Below are positions 47,000 to 58,744 of a DNA stretch of 64,000 nucleotides, piece by piece. Each line of letters opens with the position of its first letter. The stretch's first letter is position 1. This DNA is from Emergomyces orientalis (lineage: Eukaryota; Ascomycota; Eurotiomycetes; Onygenales; Ajellomycetaceae), in assembly GCA_002110485.1 (NCBI GenBank), contig MOWL01000007.1, positions 62,001-126,000 of the forward strand, given 5' to 3'. The position numbers and the translations under genes are program-made. The notes beneath the pieces were generated by a model. It had not been told where the DNA came from. It saw only the letters and a program-made list of their open reading frames with translations, and made no database searches.

Positions 47000-47717
47000 T
47001 TATTCTACTCCGTGGTGGTCACCTCCTCCGCTGCTGCTACCAGCGGCGCTTCCGCCTGTGAACGAGCCCAATTGCAACGAGGTATCCTGGCCCACCATCT
47101 CAGCTAGGATCTCCAGCACGTCCTTCGGCACGGTGGTGTCGTAAATGGCGATCAGGTCCTTCGGTTGCGGATACACTTTGAGAGCTTTGTAGAAAGCAAG
47201 AGCTGCTTCGAAGTTACTCGATCCTGAATTGTACGAAGATACCATTGGTTAGCGAAAAACATGCAACGGTTTTTGAAAAGACCAGCCATAGTAGACCCGT
47301 AGGGCAGATAAAGCATACCATCCGCAGCTAATTGTTCGCCCTTGGCAATCTGGCCCATGAAGTATTGCTCCTTATCGTCCGGGTCGGTAGGGAAGCCCTC
47401 CTCTTTCGCATCCTGGACAGCCTGTTTAATCTCAGCTATTTGCTGCGCGCCCTGAGCTGCTGATTCTTCGCGGACTGCTCTGGCCAGTCGTCGGTTATCC
47501 CTTTTCAGATTCCGCCGGAATTCAGCGTCCGAATGTCGCTTGTAGTCGAAGTAGATGGCATACGCTGGAGTAAGGATATTAGTGTGTCTAATCATACTAT
47601 AAAAATAATAGTATGAACGCTTGAAACTGAGATGTATAGTAGATATATATGTTTCGTACCAAGGAAACCGGTCAGAATGGTGCCTGCAGAGGCAACAACT
47701 ATAGTCGTCGTCTTCAT
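47000..47717 (-). CDS. tom20: Mitochondrial import receptor subunit TOM20
   Basis: Receptor of the outer-membrane TOM complex that binds presequences. Three exons (47660-47717, 47319-47564, 47000-47223) encode 175 aa. The N-terminal membrane anchor is IVVASAGTILTGFLAYAIYF, followed at once by the cytosolic basic stretch DYKRHSDAEFRRNLKR. The TPR-like core has DPDDKEQYFMGQIAKGEQLAAD and SSNFEAALAFYKALKVYP, then DTTVPKDVLEILAEMV. The C-terminus is Gly/Ser rich and ends with DHHGVE. Reading across the introns restores Ala-Tyr-Ala at the first and Asp-Gly-Ser at the second junction. Reading through the second intron would destroy the TPR helix pair. Confidence 0.95.
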
Positions 47718-48213
47718 ATTCGAAATGGTGCGTTTCCTTAAAATAAATATATCCCCAGTCTGCGTATAGCCTGGATGTTGAGCGGGCAAAGGAAGAGAGG
47801 GAAGATTGGGCGAGAGAGGGAAGAAGTGGGAAAAGCAATGATCACCGTCCTTAATTGTCCGTAAGAATAGATAGCTGGCTGTACAATAGGCACAACAGCT
47901 GTATGGGAGATTCGCTGGTTCTCATGTGTTCCAATCTCGACGTCGGGTGCTGTGTTTGTCTGTTTCTTTACCTTTTCTTGTATCTGCGTTGAATCTTGCA
48001 TCGGGCAAATTTTTTGGGGAGCTTGAGCCTTCATGACTAAGCCGGGCTTGGTTCGCCGCTTATTAAGGACAACAGCGAACGAACGACATCAGGACTTCAG
48101 ACAGCAAACAACAACGGTGTTTAGTGATACAGCGCAGCGGCACCTGCAACAACCAGGCATTGATATATATCCTGCCTGATTGTAGCTGTGGTCATCATTG
48201 TTGACATGAAAAT
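47718..48213. other. Divergent promoter region (TOM20 / EXO84)
   Basis: 500 bp between divergent start codons; no coding signal apart from short frames. Confidence 0.5.
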
Positions 48214-50455
48214 ATGGATGGAAGGGGTTTGACTCTCCGGAGCAAGGGATCCAGACGGCCTCAGATCAGCGCTCCTAAACCTATCTCCGATCCTCGCTCG
48301 ACCGCCAGTAGTAGCAATAGACCTCCTCCCGCTGCGACCACTGCTGTTTCTATTGCTTCTACTACTTCTGCTACTGCTGCTACTTCCGCTGGTAAAGCTG
48401 ATGTTGCGGATGCTTCCCCTCGAAAAACGCAACCAAGCGGCGCTACCTCAGATCTCGTCAAGCGGAGATACTCCACCAGATACAACCAGCTGCCCAATTT
48501 CGATATCCCAGATGTTCCTGGCCTGCCAGCTGGTGTCGATGCGTTTAGGCCACAGCAAGTGCCCACAACGGGCAATGAGCCTTTTCAGGGTTCTGGCCAA
48601 CCCCTCCACGTTGATGTCAGTGCGTTGAGAGACCCTAGTCTGCCAGTGGAAAAATGTATGTCTTGCAAAGAACTTACTAAAATTTTTTTATTTTATTCTA
48701 TAACTCTTTTTATATTATTTCAAATTTAACACTTCTTGAATCAGATGTCACGACTCTATTGGCAAATGCGTCTGAACAGGATATACGGGAGTATCAGAAC
48801 CAATTGCGGAAACTCAAGAACAGAACATCTACCGATCTACAACAAAATGTCTATAGGAATCGCACGCAGTTCATCAAGATTAGTAAGGAGGCCGAGAAAC
48901 TTAAGGGAGAGATGAACACACTTCGTGGTCTCATGTCGGAACTCACTACCGCCTTGGGCCAGGCGAGCGCAACCAATGGGTCCAATCCTATAACTCCAGG
49001 CTTAGATGAGGCTAGTCCCGTAAAACGGCATCCAAACCGTAGCTCCGTTGCCAACCTTGAAAGCATGTGGAACGTTCAACTCCAAACCCTATGGAAGACC
49101 GTCGAGAGATCTCAGAAATTTCTGCCTGCGATTCCTGGCCGCCACATTGTCCTTGAAAGCGGTCAGTGGGTTGAGCTTGATTCTGCAACGTGGAAGCCCA
49201 AAAGGCCTGTCCACCTTGTCCTCCTCAACGATCATCTGCTTGTGGCTGCGAAAAAAAGGAAAAGAGTGGATCCGAATAGTCAGAATATGAAGGGCCCTGC
49301 CCCGACAAAACTTGTTGCAGAAGAGTGTTGGCCGTTGCAGGATATTGACATGATTGACCTCACGACCAATCTCGGCACAAATGGGGTGAGCCAGCACGCC
49401 GAGGAACGAGGGGTCCCAAATGCTGTCAATATCCGATATGGCCAAAAGTCATTTACCTATCGTAGCGATCGACGGGGGGGGAACGCCAAAGCCGATCTCC
49501 TTATGACTTTCCGTAAAACGCTCGAGGATTTGCGGAAGCTCATGCGGACGGAAACTGAATCCAGCACCAAAGCCCCTGACGCCTCAAGCAGCAGCTTACC
49601 CCTCTCAAGAAGCTCTCAAATCTTTGATAGTAGGACGGCAACCCACGATAAGCTCGATGTACTCATCGATGTCGACGGGAAACAGCAAAATATGAGATGG
49701 ATCGAGAGCCAATTAGATGAGCTTGATATTGATACCGCCCTGCAACACTTCGACGACGCAGTGTCACGGATTGAACAGCTACGAAAGCTAGCGAAAAGTA
49801 TAAAGGGAAATCTGACAGTTCAAAATATCATACTCTCAAAGATCGATGAACGAGCCACCAAATTGGCAGAAACGATCCTACGAGCCCTGGTGGATACCCA
49901 TTCGTTCCTTGTAGCTACCAAAACAAACGTCTCCTGGCTCTCCCGGCTAGGTTTCGACGATAGAGCGCGAGAAGCCTTCTTACATACTAGAACAGAAGTA
50001 ATCACGAAACGCGCACGGTATTTACCCACGCTCTCCCTCTCCCATCACTTACCCAAAACAAAACAGAATTCCATAAGCTAACCAATGTAACTAGCCAATG
50101 CGTCTTCGAAGGCGACCTACGCCTGTACATCTTCCAAGTATCCTACGTCTACTTCACGCTGATAAAAAACACCATCGCCATCTACCAGCAATGCTTCCCC
50201 GCACCTATGACAAGCGCATGCATAAAATGGGCTAAAGAACATTTGGACGGCTTCAACGCCATTCTTGTCCGGCAATTGAGCAGTGTGGAACCCGAGAGTT
50301 CCGTTTGGCAGGGGTGCATGGAGACGGTTCATGAGCATGCCGCACTATTGCTGGAGGTTGGGGTTGATTTTAAGGATCTGGTAGGGAAGGGATTACCTTC
50401 GAGCACGGCTGCGAGCACGGGTGGGGAGAGGCCATCGCCCTTGATGACTGGTTAG
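48214..50455 (+). CDS. exo84: Exocyst complex component EXO84
   Basis: Subunit of the octameric exocyst that tethers secretory vesicles at growth sites. Three exons (48214-48655, 48745-50017, 50095-50455) encode 691 aa. The N-terminus is Ser/Thr/Ala rich, followed by the conserved RRYSTRYNQLPNFD. The Vps51/Exo84 helical region follows: ANASEQDIREYQNQLRKLKN and FIKISKEAEKLKGEMNTLR. A PH-like domain spans about residues 280-440 (WVELDSATWKPKRPVHLVLLNDHLLVA). The cullin-repeat helices reach the C-terminus: LDELDIDTALQHFDDAV, then across the intron TKRARQCVFEGDLRLYIFQVS and CIKWAKEHLDGFNAILVRQLSS, ending VGVDFKDLVGKGL. The two introns restore Lys-Tyr and Arg-Gln codons. Confidence 0.95.
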
Positions 50456-51098
50456 TGTTTAATCGGTCAGTTGTAAAGGTTGGATGTCGGTTGCGGCTCT
50501 AGCCTTGTTTTGAATAACCCATTTTGGCTGGGTAGGATGCGACTGTTTTGCATGATATGTTGCTTTTGGCCTACTTGCGTTTCTTTCTGCCCTCTCTTTT
50601 TTGACTTGTTCGCTTCTGGATCTGAGTTCTACAAAATCGGAACGAAAGCTGGCCTTTCGTTGAGCTCTTTGCGAGACACCGATTTCATCGAATCCTCTTC
50701 GCCTTATATCGCATGTGCACCATACTCCTTTCCCTTATTTATTCCCTTGATATCCCCTATGTTTTGTTCTGTTGTCTATTGTATCTAGCTTGTTTCTGTA
50801 AGTGTGATTCAATTACGGAGTTCCAGAAGCTTTAGATATAACGGTATATTTCATTTATTCTTAACTAGCGTATTCTATACAAGTTTCCTATCCTAAACTT
50901 AGGCTCTATGATCTATTTTAATCTAAGCTAGCTAGCCAATCAATTACATTTGCTCTATTTACAGGAGATATCTTTTAATCTATCCTCACATGGGGTATGA
51001 ACGTGTGTATCTTAAGGGGAGTCTCAGAATAAATATAAGCACAGGAATAAGGATAAGAACAAAATGACCAAGAAGGTCAACAGACGACAAGTTCAACC
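50456..51098. other. Convergent intergenic region, no gene seen
   Basis: 640 bp of 3' flanks of EXO84 and the ABC ATPase gene. A TACGGAGT octamer sits at 50814. No coding signal. Confidence 0.55.
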
Positions 51099-53596
51099 TT
51101 ACCACGCGCGATATTCTCTCCCCCGTTCTTCATCTCTTCCTTCACGTAGTTCATCATTACCCCCCGCGATGGGCTTCCAAATCGTCTCCCACGCATGCAC
51201 CGCCACGGACTGATGAGTAGCCAACTGACCAATCTGAAAATCCATCGCCGTCGCCGCCTCGTTCGGGCTGAAGAGCTCATCCGTCGCTCTAGCTGGCGTC
51301 GGCAGGCGCATCCACTGACTCACGATATCGGGTACCTCCTCTTTGACATGGCTGATGACGATCAGCGCCTGATGGTCGGCGATGCCGGTGTGGCGTAGTT
51401 TCGGACCCGACGGCGATGGTGGTGGGGGCAAATGCCACACATCGGAATAACGAGCTGTTCTCCTAGTGCCGCTGCTAGACACGTGCTGCTGTTCGCCGAT
51501 TTCAAGAAAGTGGAGGCATTTGTCACGTAGGGTGGATTGCATGTTCGAAAAAGCTTCATCGAGGATGATTAGGTCGGGTTTATGTATGAGGGCGCGGAGG
51601 AAGAGGGTGAGGCGCTGGTGGCTGAGTGTGAGGGAGGAGAAGGAAAGGGAGTCAGCCCAAGAGGGGGTTGTTTGCATTCGATCGCCACCCGGCGTGAAGT
51701 CGGGATTTAGGTCTGCTTCGAAAAATTGTAGGGCGGAGTCTACATCCAGGGCATGTTCCGCTGTGAGTTTTGGCTTCGAGAGGAAGGTTTCCGCCCAGGC
51801 TGATTCGATGGAGGCGCGGATGGAGAGCTGTGGAGGGAAGAATGCGTGGATTTCCGGGGACGAGTGGCCGATACGAGATTGTAAATCGAAAATTGATATG
51901 CCCGGCTTTCCCGGCTCGGGCAGACGAGAACGGCCAAATAGTTTGATAGGTTGTGAGTATGTTTGTGGGTGGTCTGAGGTGATGAGTGATATAAGGGTCG
52001 TCTTTCCTGAGCCGTTCGAGCCAAATATACCCCATCGCTGACCGCGATGAACCTTCCAGTGCAGCCCTTTCATCTTTATGTCACCATCGACTGCTTGATT
52101 CCAGTCACCCAATACCACCTTATCTCCATATTTGACATGAACACCATCCATCTCTACGATTGGTTCACCCACGGGGGTTATCTTTTTCTCCAATTTCTCG
52201 GGCTGTTTATATAGCATTCCCAATTCGTGTAGAATGTTGGTATAGTCATCAAATTCTCCGTTTTCACGTAGTTGCTCTAGCTTGTTATATTCCGTTCGCT
52301 GCGGAAATGACAGGGACTTGTAACTGTGCTCCTCATCCTTGCTGCGGGGCATCAACTCAATCCGCCTTGAATGAGCCAAGCTGGGTCTCAAAATTCGAGA
52401 ATTCTTCTCCCTGGTTTCTCCCACGAACGTGGACTTGACTCCTCGCGAGGTCACAGCCTGCCACAACTTGAGCGTGTGAAATACCTCATCACGAGTACCT
52501 TGAAGGGCAACGGTATTATCCGGTCCCAAGATGACTACCTGGGAGACCCATGCCGGAATAGGATCCTGTGGCCTTAAAGCTAGGACCATACGAGGCGCTC
52601 CGTTTAGGGTCGTCTGATACAGCAGGCGGGATAAAGTCGGGACGGTGGATTGATCAAGGCCCACTACGTACATTATGAGCATTGGATATTATGTATTCCG
52701 TTGTATCGTGAGAAAATAAACGGGCAGCACTTACTGAAAGGTTCATCCAGAAGAAGTACTTCCGGCTTCATAAGCAGGGCTTTTGCAATCCTCGCCCGCC
52801 TTGTTTGCCCATTACTTAAATTCGATACGGGCACTCTAAGAAGATCCTGCAACTGGAAATCTCGTATAATCATATTCAAATGCTCGTCACCTTCTGAAAG
52901 CTTAATGCTTCCACCCTCTGGTAATTCTTCCTTTTCCTGCAGCAGTGGGTTCAGAGATGTCTGATCCTTCAAATACTGTAGAAGAGTGAAATCTGTCTGT
53001 TCTTTTCTACTTTCATATCTCGCGCTCAAGTATGAGCCACGGATACCCCCAGCGCTCTGCTTTTGATCGCCATTGAAACCAACATACTGGATCGCATGAG
53101 CAGGGTCGCGAGAAATAGAACCTTCTACCCGCGCTCCTAGCGCCAAAAGGTACGGGTATGATCGCGCAGTTGGTGGGATGCAAATATAGCGGCCGCAAAG
53201 AACGTCAAGGAAGCTCGACTTGGCTGACGAGCCAATAATGGCGCAATGTTCCAAAGAATAGTACTCCCCGTCTTCCGTTGGAATACAAGAGGGGAGGGAA
53301 AAAGTCAGGCCGGGGAATAGGGGAGGGTTATCCTTCGTAGGGGTATCCGCGGTGGGATATTCATGGTAGAAAGTCCCCTCACTAATGCTGATAATTGGTG
53401 GATATACCGCGTGGTATAGAGAAGATGACCGCTCTACCTCTCGCCTCACCGTCCCTTTCTGCAATCTTATTGATTCTTTCTCCTTCTTTATATTGCCTAG
53501 TAGACATGGCGCTGAAGAGAAGCGCCGGGCCAGGTGAGATGCTACAGGAAAAAAAACACCCCAAGAACGAATGGGAGTTGCTATGAGCTTCCACAT
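51099..53596 (-). CDS. Tandem ABC ATPase without membrane domains, probably mitochondrial
   Basis: Two exons (52735-53596, 51099-52663) encode 808 aa with two nucleotide-binding domains and no transmembrane helices, like fungal proteins annotated as mitochondrial ABC ATPases (ModF/Caf16-like). The first 30 residues are basic and amphipathic (MWKLIATPIRSWGVFF, SHLARRFSSAP), a presequence. NBD1 has a degenerate Walker A (IIGSSAKSSFL, no GKS/T) but a full signature (VSNLSNGQTRRARIAKAL) and Walker B (VLLLDEPF). NBD2 has a canonical Walker A (IFGSNGSGKTTL) but a divergent signature region (LTLSHQRLTLFLRALI) and Walker B (LIILDEAFS). So one composite ATP site pairs a good P-loop with the good signature, the other is degenerate. 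The single intron joins DEPF to MGLDQS. A further upstream ATG at 53683 would hide the presequence. Confidence 0.86.
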
Positions 53597-53975
53597 GTCG
53601 TTGATAGGCCGTGGATATTGACCATTCGCCAATCCCAGACTATCTCCATGTGCATCTAAGCTTATATTCCAATCCAAAGACAATCGCTCGTATTCGATAC
53701 AACAAGTTGGGTAGTATCTATATATATATTAGCTGGTGTCTCCCAGTCGAAAGGGTAATGTGACTCAGCAAATCATCCACGTGACTCGGGATCTCCCGGG
53801 GCTTCCAGTACAGACTAGCGCCCCGCACCCTGCAACCTATATCCGCCCACTAGATAGTTACCAATACAACCAACCACTCAGACGTCCAACAAATTTCTCA
53901 AGATCTTGACAAAGATCTGAAGTAAAATTTTCCTTTTCACAATAAATCAACACGTAGAAAGAGCTTTCTATCAGG
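53597..53975. other. Divergent promoter region (ABC ATPase / phosphotransferase)
   Basis: 380 bp between divergent starts, with a TATATATATA run near 53718. No gene seen. Confidence 0.5.
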
Positions 53976-54965
53976 ATGACCGCTAAAATCCACCTTCAAC
54001 ACTGTCCGTTTCCTGACCCAACACAAACGGAGATGGATTTCGCGGACTCGTCCTTTTTCAACGTCAAATCTAGCAAGAAGAGGAGCCTCCCAACTCCCAT
54101 TGAGGTTCTTGCACTCTCGAAGGACTTTAAAACTCATCCACGACCCACCCCGATTACATTTGAACATCTTAACCTACTTGTCAAGTTTGGACCTTGCGTG
54201 GTAATTGAAGAAGCATTGTTCTTGCGCTCGCTGAGTATATCGCCGCTCGCTAAAAAGGTCCCAGCGCCTGAGGTCTATGGTTGGAGAGTTCACGAGGGTA
54301 TTACATTTATTTATATGGAGTTTATTCGGGGAGACACTCTAATCCATCGATGGGATTCTCTCAGTGACCTGCAGAAGACCTCTGTGTGTAACCAGCTGCA
54401 GGAAATTATTTTCGCACTTCGACAGGTTGAACAGATTTCTGGGAGCCAATATATTGGTATGTATTGATACTCGTAAGCATTTAGCTTCCCTTAGGGAGGA
54501 ACCTTGTTATTAACCAGTAACATGATTTTAGGATCTATTACCCGCAGACCTTTGGGTGATTATGTCTTTTAGTGTATTCCCGGTGCAGGCCCTTTTGACA
54601 GTGCGAAAGACTTCAATGACTGGTTCTCATCATTGCCTCAAACCCGCATGAATCTTCCCGATTCACTCAGGTATCGGGATCCTTACCGAGACTTCCTATC
54701 GGACGGCGGGGCCATCAAATTGACTCATGGAGACTTACATCGAGAAAATATCATAATCTCATCCACGGGGCCTCCTCGCGTTCTTGCCGTAATTGATTGG
54801 GCCCATGTTGGATGGTACCCAGAATACTGGGAGTATTGTAAGGCGCTGTACACAGCGCACTACGAAAGCGAGTGGCGCATTGTTTGGATACCCAAGTTTT
54901 TAACCCCGTATGAGACCGAATTCGATGCTTTTGGGGAATATGTATTGCAAATTGGAGCAGTATGA
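53976..54965 (+). pseudogene. Aminoglycoside phosphotransferase-family kinase with in-frame stop
   Basis: A member of the large fungal APH/choline kinase-like family. Exon 1 (53976-54456) carries the N-lobe: VKFGPCVVIEEALFLRSL, then PAPEVYGW and FIYMEFIRGDTL (hinge). After a 75-base intron the frame resumes at 54532 (GSITRRPLGDYVF) and then meets TAG at 54570-54572. The same frame continues without further stops through GAGPFDSAKDFNDWF, the catalytic loop LTHGDLHRENIII and the metal-binding VLAVIDWAHVGWYPEYWEY, to a stop at 54963. So one substitution (for example CAG to TAG) would explain the break. No short intron can remove the stop without losing frame. Either the gene is dead in this strain, or there is readthrough or a sequence error. 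Confidence 0.8.
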
Positions 54966-55302
54966 ATATGACGGGTGGCTCCATCTGAATGCATTCTTGT
55001 CGTTTGTGATTCTAGCTCATGGCCATTCACCTAAGTTTATATAACACCCCCCAAACAATGTCATGACAACGTATTAATGCTAAAGCAGGCTTGAAAATAA
55101 TAGAAACAAAGAATGACTGCGGTAGGGTTGCTAAATCTAGATAGTAAAACGCAAAGCATGTATGAACAACTCCACGCTGTATTCTGAGAGCGAGGGAATG
55201 ACTAGGACCGGCGTAACACCACAGCTCACTCAAGGAGAACAAAAAAGAACAACGCGAAGTGACAATTCCAACGTTCAACACTAGAGCTTCAAGCTTCCCA
55301 GC
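54966..55302. other. Intergenic, no gene seen
   Basis: About 340 bp between the 3' ends of the convergent phosphotransferase and the frameshifted gene. No coding signal. Confidence 0.5.
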
Positions 55303-55906
55303 TCAGATACCCCTGCCTCGACCTCGGCCACGACCTCCCCCACCCCTGGTTGAGCTAAGACCGATACCGTGAGATGGGGGATCACGTTGTGCCTGGACAA
55401 TCTGGATTGCGTTTTGATGAATATAACCGAGATGGACCAGACGACCTGACATAGTCCATTGTCCACTCCTGGCATCTTCTATTGGTGGTCTAGAAATATC
55501 TCGTACAAGCAACGATATCACCCAGGAGAACAGAATTTGATTTACGTCGTTAACGGGGGCCAGAAAGTTTTGGCTAATTCCGGGTGGGGTAACCTGACTC
55601 GCTGCGATCTCAATGGCGCCGCCATTGTGATTTGGGCCCATGCTTTTGGTGGAATTCGTTGAATCGACAATGAAATTGCGAGTCGACTTGCCCAATCGGA
55701 TGTTGAGTGAAGAGTTGCAAGGTTGCGCCAAGATTATAGTTCCTTTTGAACTCCAGCATGTAGCCGGTCATTGGGGCACCGACAACGTGGATAAGGGTCC
55801 CACGATTCTCCTCAATGAGGAGAAGGCACGAAGATTGCAAAGTGCGCGCGCTGGGCGGAAGAGTTGCGAAATGAGATGAGAGAAACAGTTCGAGGCGCCA
55901 TGGCAA
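55303..55906 (-). pseudogene. Frameshifted lineage-specific small-protein gene
   Basis: The 5' frame (55906 down) reads FLSSHFATLPPSARTLQ, LLIEENRGTLIHVVGAPMTG and HPIGQVDS. The thread then moves to another frame near 55660 (IVDSTNSTKSM, IEIAASQVTPPGISQN, APVND). A 56-base intron (55490-55545) with clean GT-AG ends joins VND to TTNRRCQEWTMDYV, a motif I recall from an uncharacterised Aspergillus/Onygenales family. Immediately after, near 55440-55450, the frame shifts again to RLVHLGYIHQNAIQIVQ, ending in a Gly/Arg repeat tail (GGGGRGRGRGRG). Two frame changes not explained by introns point to a pseudogene. Function of the family is unknown to me. Confidence 0.6.
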
Positions 55907-57542
55907 GCGGATACGGATGGTTTAGGATTTGCAGAATTTAGTTAGTCTGATGGAGAGCTGTGCGAATTGATATAGCAAATGGTACGACTGAAATGTTTCT
56001 GCGTGACCCTTTACCACCTCTTCCAAAGTAAACAATGACTTTCTTATATTCAGTTCGGATCGGCTGGGGTGGACGGAGCGCTTGGTCGGAGAGATTTTCC
56101 TCCTTCCCACTCTGTAGCCTATGCTGGCGAAACAATGCTCCTCTGCTGAGGTTGGTAGTTTGCAAATGACATAATTAACAGTGTGCTCGTCTGAATCGTG
56201 CCCCAAAATAGAATTTGAAGGCCCATCTATCAACATCAACATCAAAGTTTGTCTGTCCGCCATGATAATTGAACATGAACCAACCAACCAGCCCGGTATC
56301 ACCGTGAGAAAACCCGTGTTTCTTTGTCTCTCTTGAATTGCCGTTCTTTCTCTAATTCTAAGGATTTCAGAAGAAGGGAATCCCCCCGATTAGTAGTATT
56401 TAAGGGAGCGTAAGAGCCAACGCATTAACAAAACTAAGGTCTGTAACCGAGGCGCTTGATGTGTCCCAAATAAGCCTTTTAACGGGGAATGTCCAAGGCT
56501 CATATCCGAGATGTGAACGCGAGGCAGTAACAGCGGTAACAGAGCGCCTAAACCCTTAAACTAGACTTCTTCAATAAGAAGTAGAGGCTGAAAGACAAGA
56601 AGATCGCAAAGTGCGCGCGCTGCCACAACGAGTTGCGCGAGAGATGGGCCCAAGCTTCCAGCGCGGCCTCCGCACCAAAATACTTGGGCAGGTTCGTCGG
56701 CTGAAGTTAAAGGAGACATACCAAGTTCTAGCAGACGTACCTTTGATATCCGAGGTTGGCATTTCACCTTGCAGCGGCAAGTGGTAGCTCATAGCGAATA
56801 ATAATTTCTCTTGTGTGGCATACTTTCTGTAGAAATAAGGTGACATTGCTATAGCTTGGAGAAAATCCCTCCAAGGGTCGTTTACTATCAATTCATCGGA
56901 ATAGTGAGTGTGAATGAGCCGTTCCCGACCCCGAACTCCCTTTCACCACCAGGCGTAGACATGCTCGTTATCGGAATGGGGTCGCTGTAGCTTCCTCAGG
57001 CGGGCAATCCAATGAAGCACAAAAAATGGCTGAAGACGGGGTGAATCATCTAGAACTCAAGGCCAATAACTTGAATAACTATGCTTTCTACTTAACTAAT
57101 CTAGGCCCTGTCTAGTTGTTTTGAAATTATAGTGTCTCTAAGCTCTCGGCCCAACGCAGGTACTAAACCCCGTTAGAATCCCAGTGGGATGGCAGCCAAT
57201 TGTCTTGAAAAAGCCTTTTGGTAATTCACCAAATGTTTTGTCTTAACGACCAGATAACCCCTCGTTCATATGATGCCAATCCAGGCCACTGATGGTGATC
57301 AAAACCTTTTTTTTTTTTAAATTTCCTTTCCCCAACCCATTCTATAAAGGTAACAGCAGGCAAAAAATAAACGCGCAAACCGAGACCGAAAAAGAAGAGA
57401 GAAAACGCACGAAAATAGAAACGCCGAATATAAAGAGAAACACCCCGTTTTATCCAAAAACAAAAATGATACTAAAACAAAGGGAAAGGAGAGAAAGGAA
57501 AGAGCCCGGCGAGGAGGATTGAGATACTGCTTTGTCGGCTAG
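55907..57542. other. Intergenic region with duplicated remnant
   Basis: Apart from the doubtful ORF at 55922-56302, the only notable content is a short degenerate copy of the frameshifted gene around 56570-56640 (see findings). The part at 57300-57530 is A-rich. Confidence 0.4.
55922..56302 (-). CDS. Hypothetical ORF, doubtful
   Basis: A 126-codon frame on the minus strand just upstream of the frameshifted gene. Internal Met at about codon 14 gives MADRQTLMLMLIDGPSNS, later HTVNYVICKLPTS and FASIGYRVGRRK. The first half has a protein-like composition. I recognise no family and see no splice-linked exon. It may belong to the same decayed locus as the gene at 55303-55906, as a former 5' exon or separate gene. 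Confidence 0.3.
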   Translation of the reverse strand: MIPGWLVGSCSIIMADRQTLMLMLIDGPSNSILGHDSDEHTVNYVICKLPTSAEEHCFASIGYRVGRRKISPTKRSVHPSRSELNIRKSLFTLEEVVKGHAETFQSYHLLYQFAQLSIRLTKFCKS

Positions 57543-58744
57543 TCAGGCGTTCAGCGAGGTAAATGCTCTACCGGGCTTGTCGACTTCGATAGACGCAACA
57601 CAACCGGACGCGTTATCCTTATTATCACATTTGCCAACAGCGAACAATGTTTTGCCCTCCTTCCCACCAAGTTCCAGGTTGCTAGGACCCTTGACACCCG
57701 GGGTGGTGATGTACTGCAGAAGTTTACCGCTGGGGTCAAGTTTAGCAATTTTGCCCGCGCCGTTGAGGGAAACGTAAAGGTTGCCATCGACGTCGGTGCG
57801 CATTCCATCGAGATCTGCGTCGTTTTCGTGGCTGAAATCGTGGAAGACTACTGGGTCCTTTTCAAGGAGCGCACCGGTCTCTTTGTCCAAGGCGAACTTG
57901 AAGATCTTGAGGTTGCCGACTACGCTCTTGACATTCGCCGCGGAAGAAAGATAGAGGAACTCCCCCTTGGGTTCCACTTCGATGCCGTTCGTACGATGGA
58001 TGTCTGCCTTTTTGAGGATTGCTGGGCTAAACTGGATTGCTTTGTTGCCATCACAGGTCCAGAGATCACCGTGTTCGCCGGCAACGGTAGTCTCAACGTA
58101 TTTTTGGCCGGAGAGGTAAATTAAACAGTCTCTTTTAGTAGAAATGGCGATATCATTGGGCTGGAGCATTCTAGAGTTTTCGCAAAAGACGGAGGCCTGC
58201 TTGGAAGCAACATTCACAGCCATGACACGTTTGTTCTGGGCATCTAACGGGACAAGCGAATTAGCGAAACGTTTAATGTATTGATCGAAAATTAATATTT
58301 CTGGAATGAATGACGTAGGGATAACCAATCGAAGAAACACCAACCTGCTATAAGTACTTTTTCTCCCCCCTTCACAAATCGTGACCCTGCAAGCAAGGTG
58401 TCCTGGGCGCCTTTCGCAATAACTATCGGATCTTGGCCGAGCACCTTGTCCAGTCCACCATTTGTCTGGTGAAAGAAGCCGAAAGAAGAAGCCGACGTGG
58501 CTCCTTTGCCCCTAAAATCCACCGCATATACATCGCCTGCCTTATTGACGGAGGCGCCCTCAATCGTGGCGCCAAAGGCCTTCGAATCAAGCTTGAGCTC
58601 CTTAGCTGGAACCGTTTGAACGCCGGCCGCATCGTCTCTGGATACAAGTCTAGCGGCGTTTACAGGGGTTGAGAAAGCCGTGGTAATCAAAGAAGCAGCG
58701 ATCGCGAGCTTTACGAGCCGATTCTGAGTGTTCCGTTTTGCCAT
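57543..58744 (-). CDS. Secreted beta-propeller protein, SMP-30/gluconolactonase-like
   Basis: Two exons (58345-58744, 57543-58243) encode 366 aa. The N-terminus is a signal peptide (KLAIAASLITTAFSTPVNA), so the protein is probably secreted. The body shows repeated strand-rich blades: ASVNKAGDVYAVDFRGKG, VLIADAQNKRVMAVNVA, LQPNDIAISTKRDCLIYLSG, RTNGIEVEPKGEFLYLSSA, DLDGMRTDVDGNLYVSLNGAGKIAKLDPSGKLL, GPSNLELGGKEGKTLFAVG. The pattern N-x-I-x(n)-Y-L-S and DGMRTDVDGNLYV is that of SMP-30/gluconolactonase/LRE proteins, which bind a divalent metal. The substrate cannot be told. The intron splits the codon joining Ala to Asp in VLIADAQ. Starts at 58753 and 58744 differ by three residues. Confidence 0.87.
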
